From the NCBI GenBank assembly GCA_030248295.1, contig JASANH010000142.1, positions 270,127-334,126 on the forward strand: DNA of 64,000 nt, given 5' to 3'. Every line of letters begins with the position of its first letter. The first letter of the stretch is position 1. Below are positions 60,965 through 64,000 of the stretch, piece after piece. Below the pieces are notes generated by a model, which was not told the DNA's origin, did no database searches, and saw only the letters and a program-made list of their open reading frames with translations. The stretch comes from Mesodorylaimus sp. YZB2_4. Lineage: Eukaryota; Nematoda; Enoplea; Dorylaimida; Dorylaimidae. A program made the translations under genes and the position numbers.

Positions 60965-62582
60965 ACTGTGATTGCGGGGTGATGGTGGGTTGATGAAGGG
61001 GCTTGTAGTTTGTAGTTTTGCACTTGGGTAGCTGGGTGATTTTCGTGGATAACGATCCTCCATGGCTCTACAGTATACGAATTGGGTGACATACGGGAAA
61101 GGGACTCGTGTGATGTGTGGTCAATCAGGACAGAAAATATGCAGTAACCACCTGTAACACCAGCACCTTTTGATGGTGCAGGGTGGCATTGCAGCTGGTT
61201 AGCCTGTCGATGGACCTGATTTGTCGGACCTTGTTGCATGGTCCTGACTGCAGGGTCCTGCACGGGTATGAAAATCGCACCCTACCCGTACCCGCTGGAC
61301 GACCTGTGTATCCATACCCATACCCGTACCCGTAATTTTTCAAAAAATCTACCCATACCCATACCCGGTTTTTCGATAAATGTTCGAATGGAGTATCAGA
61401 ACAGAAAACTAATTAATTCATGAAAATAATTATAGAAAAGCAGAGATTTCAACAAAATTGGTTCAATTTTCATTCAAAAGTTTATTCACTATCGCAAGAC
61501 AAAAGACTTTCTTAAAGCAGTAATCTGACAGGGGAACATCGCCAACCGTCAAGTCGAACTTTGAGCAACCAAAAATTGTAATGTTTTCCCAGGTGTAAAA
61601 GAAAGCTATCTGCAAAATATTAGAGGCGTCTGGCCAACTGGTCAGTTGTGGTCAAAGTCCTTGAGTCTAAAGTCCTTTAGCCAAATGCTTTAAAGCTAAA
61701 CGTCTGAATAACGTCCATTTTGCGTAATTTATTGGGTTTCTTGTTTCCTTGGAAATAAACGTCTCAATTTACAGTAAACTTAGAAGCCTGAAGCTGACAA
61801 CAACATGGCAATCTAAATTTCTGAATGAAACTGCATTAATGTCAGAGTAACGGAGCTGAAATCGACAAGGAGTGCCTTTTAAAATGTTTGGCTAAAGGCA
61901 TTTTGGCAGTTATGGCTGACCGATGACCCCAAGGTGACCATACAGTTAAGCAGATCAGCAGCTGCTCTATGAAACCTAGATTCGTGACACTGCTACAAAA
62001 CGCGCTAGTGTAGCTTAGTTTGAGAGGTCAAGCACAACTACTGTAGCTGTACTACTACAAAACAAGCTAGTTTGTGTGCAGCAGTCAGTTTCACAATTAG
62101 ATGAGACGTGTCTGATCGTGAGTCGCAGGACATGCATACAAGAAAGCCCTATCCTACATCAAACTACACCTGTCCTATCTAAGGACCCGCTGACCTAAGA
62201 GTGCAAGTGGCTTGGATCCTGCAAAGAGTCTAGGTTGCTGCACTGGTGCAAATCTGTCATATACAAGTATGGACTCCTAGCGCCACACCCTTATTTTACC
62301 TCGGCCCCCTCAGACAGGTAATCAAGAAGTCACTCAGTCAGTCGTGTCGAGTAATGTGGCACCCACCTCTAGGGTTCTTGACGTCCTTCACGGATGGCGC
62401 CTTGGCGGCTTTTCGATATAAACCAGGTTCATTTTTGCAGTAAACAACCATTTTCAAATCTCAAAAACGCTTGAATATCCATATCTTTTTAACAATATCT
62501 TGGTTGTGAAAAGATATAATATAACCTGTTTTCTTTGAGAATACACGCCCTTCACGTGCCGCGTGTACATTCCAAAAAACAG

Positions 62583-62700
62583 ATAGTAGATATGGATATC
62601 CCTAAAGATACGGATATGGATATGGATACGATTTCGATATCGATGCCAAATGATATCAATATCGATTACATACAGATGTGGATATCGATATCAACAGTGG
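62583..62700. repeat. GATATGGATATC-type short-motif array
   Basis: Repeats of GGATATGGATA, CGATATCGAT and GATATCAATATC alternate over about 110 bases inside the larger hAT-like element. It could be the end of another element nested here, but no terminal repeats were delimited. Confidence 0.5.
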
Positions 62701-62814
62701 TCACAACTGGCCTCAAAAAGGCAGACATCAGAGCTGTTTCGCTAAAAACAGTCACAAACTACATAAGATTCAAATTTGCAGCGCTGTTAAAAAAAACAAT
62801 AACGAATACCCGAA

Positions 62815-62974
62815 CCCATACCCGTACCCGCCGACCCTTACCCAAACCCATACCCGTACCCGCCGACCCTTACCCAAACCCATACCCGTACCCGCCGACC
62901 CTTACCCAAACCCATACCCGTACCCGCCGACCCTTACCCAAACCCATACCCGTACCCGTCGCCTCTTACCCAAT
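62815..62974 (+). repeat. 32-bp tandem repeat, four identical units plus a diverged fifth
   Basis: Units start at 62815, 62847, 62879 and 62911 with CCCATACCCGTACCCGCCGA and are identical over 32 bases; the fifth (62943) diverges after CCCGTACCCG. As 32 is not a multiple of 3, all frames stay open and produce artefactual Pro-Tyr/Thr-Arg peptides. Located at the right end of the element at 61251-63035. Confidence 0.92.
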
Positions 62975-63043
62975 CCCGTACCCATACCCGCCGGGTACGG
63001 GTGGGTACGGGTATGGGTACCCATGCAGGACTCTGCCTGACTG

Positions 63044-63801
63044 CACCAGGGTACGATTGATGAGCAACAAAGGCTGAAACTTGGGTGATAAGTCATTTTG
63101 GTGCTAGGATTTAACTGGAGGAGTGATCAAACTATTTTTTAGTTGTGCTGTGGTTGCCAAGACCGACTCTCATCTGTTTTTTTTGGGAGGAATCTCAATA
63201 ACAACCTTGACAGGAAGGCCGCACTTCTGTTCCTCGGGATGAACTCGGTTTTAGACGTCCAAGCGTTGTCGGAGCTCCCTGCTGTGCAAGGTTTTTCTGA
63301 GAGCCGTTTTTATCTATTGAAGTATGAAATTTTAAAACTTGACTTCGCAAAATTGATAGTTTAATCAAGCAGTGATTAGGACCGACCATTTTGCAGCTTT
63401 CCTTTGACGTCTCGCATAGGCGTCAGAGTGAGAAAGGGGTCCTTCCAGAGTGGTGCTCGAAGACCTATTTTCTGATTGCGTCACTAGGCAGCGCCCAGTC
63501 AGTCAGCCAGGCCAGCGATAGACTAAGCTGCCACTCCCCCCCCCCCCCGTCATCTAATCAGCTGGCACCCAGGCCGAGTCGTCCAGCGCAGCCAATCCTA
63601 CTGCAGCATGTATAATTGGTGCAGATCCTTTAAATTCCTTCCTAAGGTTTGCTAAAGAAAGCCTTAAACCACAGAAACCATCCAGCCCAGTCCACAACAC
63701 CTTGCGTTGAGTTTATTAGCCAAGGCAACATAAGGACCATTCAGACAATCACTGCAGGGAGCAGCGCATGTCTTGGCCGTACGCGAGGTCCTGACGGAGA
63801 A
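63044..63801. other. Gene-free tail of the window
   Basis: No gene recognised. A 13-base C run lies at 63536-63548. Confidence 0.5.
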
Positions 63802-64000
63802 GCCGCGGTGGCTCAGTTGGTCAAGGCGTTGGTCACGCATTGCTTGGACCAGAGCCCTGACTGGAGGCCGCAGTTCTGTTCGGGCGACGGCAGTTTCATA
63901 AGCCCCTTATCAGAGTGGGAACCAGTCTTCGACGGAAGTTTAGTAAGTCCGTCGCTGGCCCTGCACATCTAACTCTGGGCGACTCACCGGGTACTATTAA
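63802..64000 (+). repeat. SINE B, copy 3 (cut by window end)
   Basis: Begins GCCGCGGTGGCTCAGTTGGT and continues through TTTAGTAAGTCCGTCGCTGG and CTGGGCGACTCACCGGGTAC. It links the head seen at 41446 to the distal part seen at 50083 and so defines the whole family. Confidence 0.75.

Larger units (their letters stand above)
61251..63035. mobile_element. Non-autonomous hAT-like element with ACCCGT/GGGTAC arrays
   Basis: The left end is CAGGGTCCTGCACGGGTATG and the right end is its diverged inverse, finishing CCATGCAGGACTCTG. The 8 bases CCTGACTG flank both ends exactly (61243-61250 and 63036-63043), a perfect target-site duplication of hAT length. Arrays of CCCGTA/CCCATA lie just inside the left end (61280-61362) and occupy 62805-63020 at the right. 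The 1785-bp body has no transposase. It lies about 290 bp downstream of ALDH. Confidence 0.85.

Noticed and set aside
62815-62974. CRISPR-like array
   Set aside because: The units are directly adjacent with no spacers, in animal DNA, and lie at a transposon end.
62535-63077. Open frames of 120-180 residues rich in Pro-Tyr and Thr-Arg
   Set aside because: Produced by the 32-bp tandem repeat, which keeps all frames open; no homology beyond the repeat.

Overview
This is eukaryotic (animal) genomic DNA. The genes are split into many exons with GT-AG introns, and most exons are short. The proteins are metazoan: a germ cell-less (GMCL1) type BTB protein, Hikeshi, a ZMIZ-type SP-RING protein, SIRT1, a G-alpha-i subunit, a peptide-type rhodopsin GPCR and an ALDH1-class dehydrogenase. 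The GH18/CBM14 chitinase and the leucokinin/RYamide-like receptor suggest an ecdysozoan or other protostome invertebrate. I cannot name the species. Introns run from about 50 nt to several kb, and the long ones are filled with repeats.

Layout. 846-3805 (+): membrane-anchored PPM/PP2C-fold protein with lost catalytic residues. 4085-5345 (-): GH18 chitinase with a CBM14 domain, incomplete at its 5' end and frameshifted. 7393-10998 (+): germ cell-less orthologue, 16 exons. 10999-17219: 6 kb with no gene I can recognise. 17220-24474 (+): class A peptide GPCR, 8 exons, with introns full of repeats. 24475-28649: repeats, including a large inverted-repeat element. 28650-29822 (-): Hikeshi, 4 exons. 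29823-35429: gene-free. 35430-39942 (+): ZMIZ orthologue, 14 exons. 39943-42244: SINEs. 42245-45463 (-): SIRT1, 7 exons, whose stop codon lies inside a SINE. 46500-49061 (+): G-alpha-i, 8 exons. 49062-56083: nested repeats, a dead mariner and a long palindrome. 56084-60964 (+): ALDH1-class enzyme, 11 exons. 60965-64000: an apparently non-autonomous hAT-like element and a SINE.

The genes do not form a pathway; they are an ordinary set of unrelated animal housekeeping, signalling and regulatory genes. The GPCR and G-alpha-i could act in one signalling cascade, but nothing in the sequence links them.

The most unusual content is the mobile fraction. Three elements (1646-2000, 49726-50740, 61251-63035) have short terminal inverted repeats, an 8-bp target-site duplication and end regions packed with one short element-specific motif. 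A fourth (19681-20900) has the duplication but poorly matched outer ends. One sits inside another repeat and carries a SINE, giving a three-layer insertion history. A tRNA-derived SINE supplies the last 40-odd codons and the stop codon of the predicted SIRT1. Exon junctions were read by eye; all of them keep frame except at one homopolymer in the chitinase.
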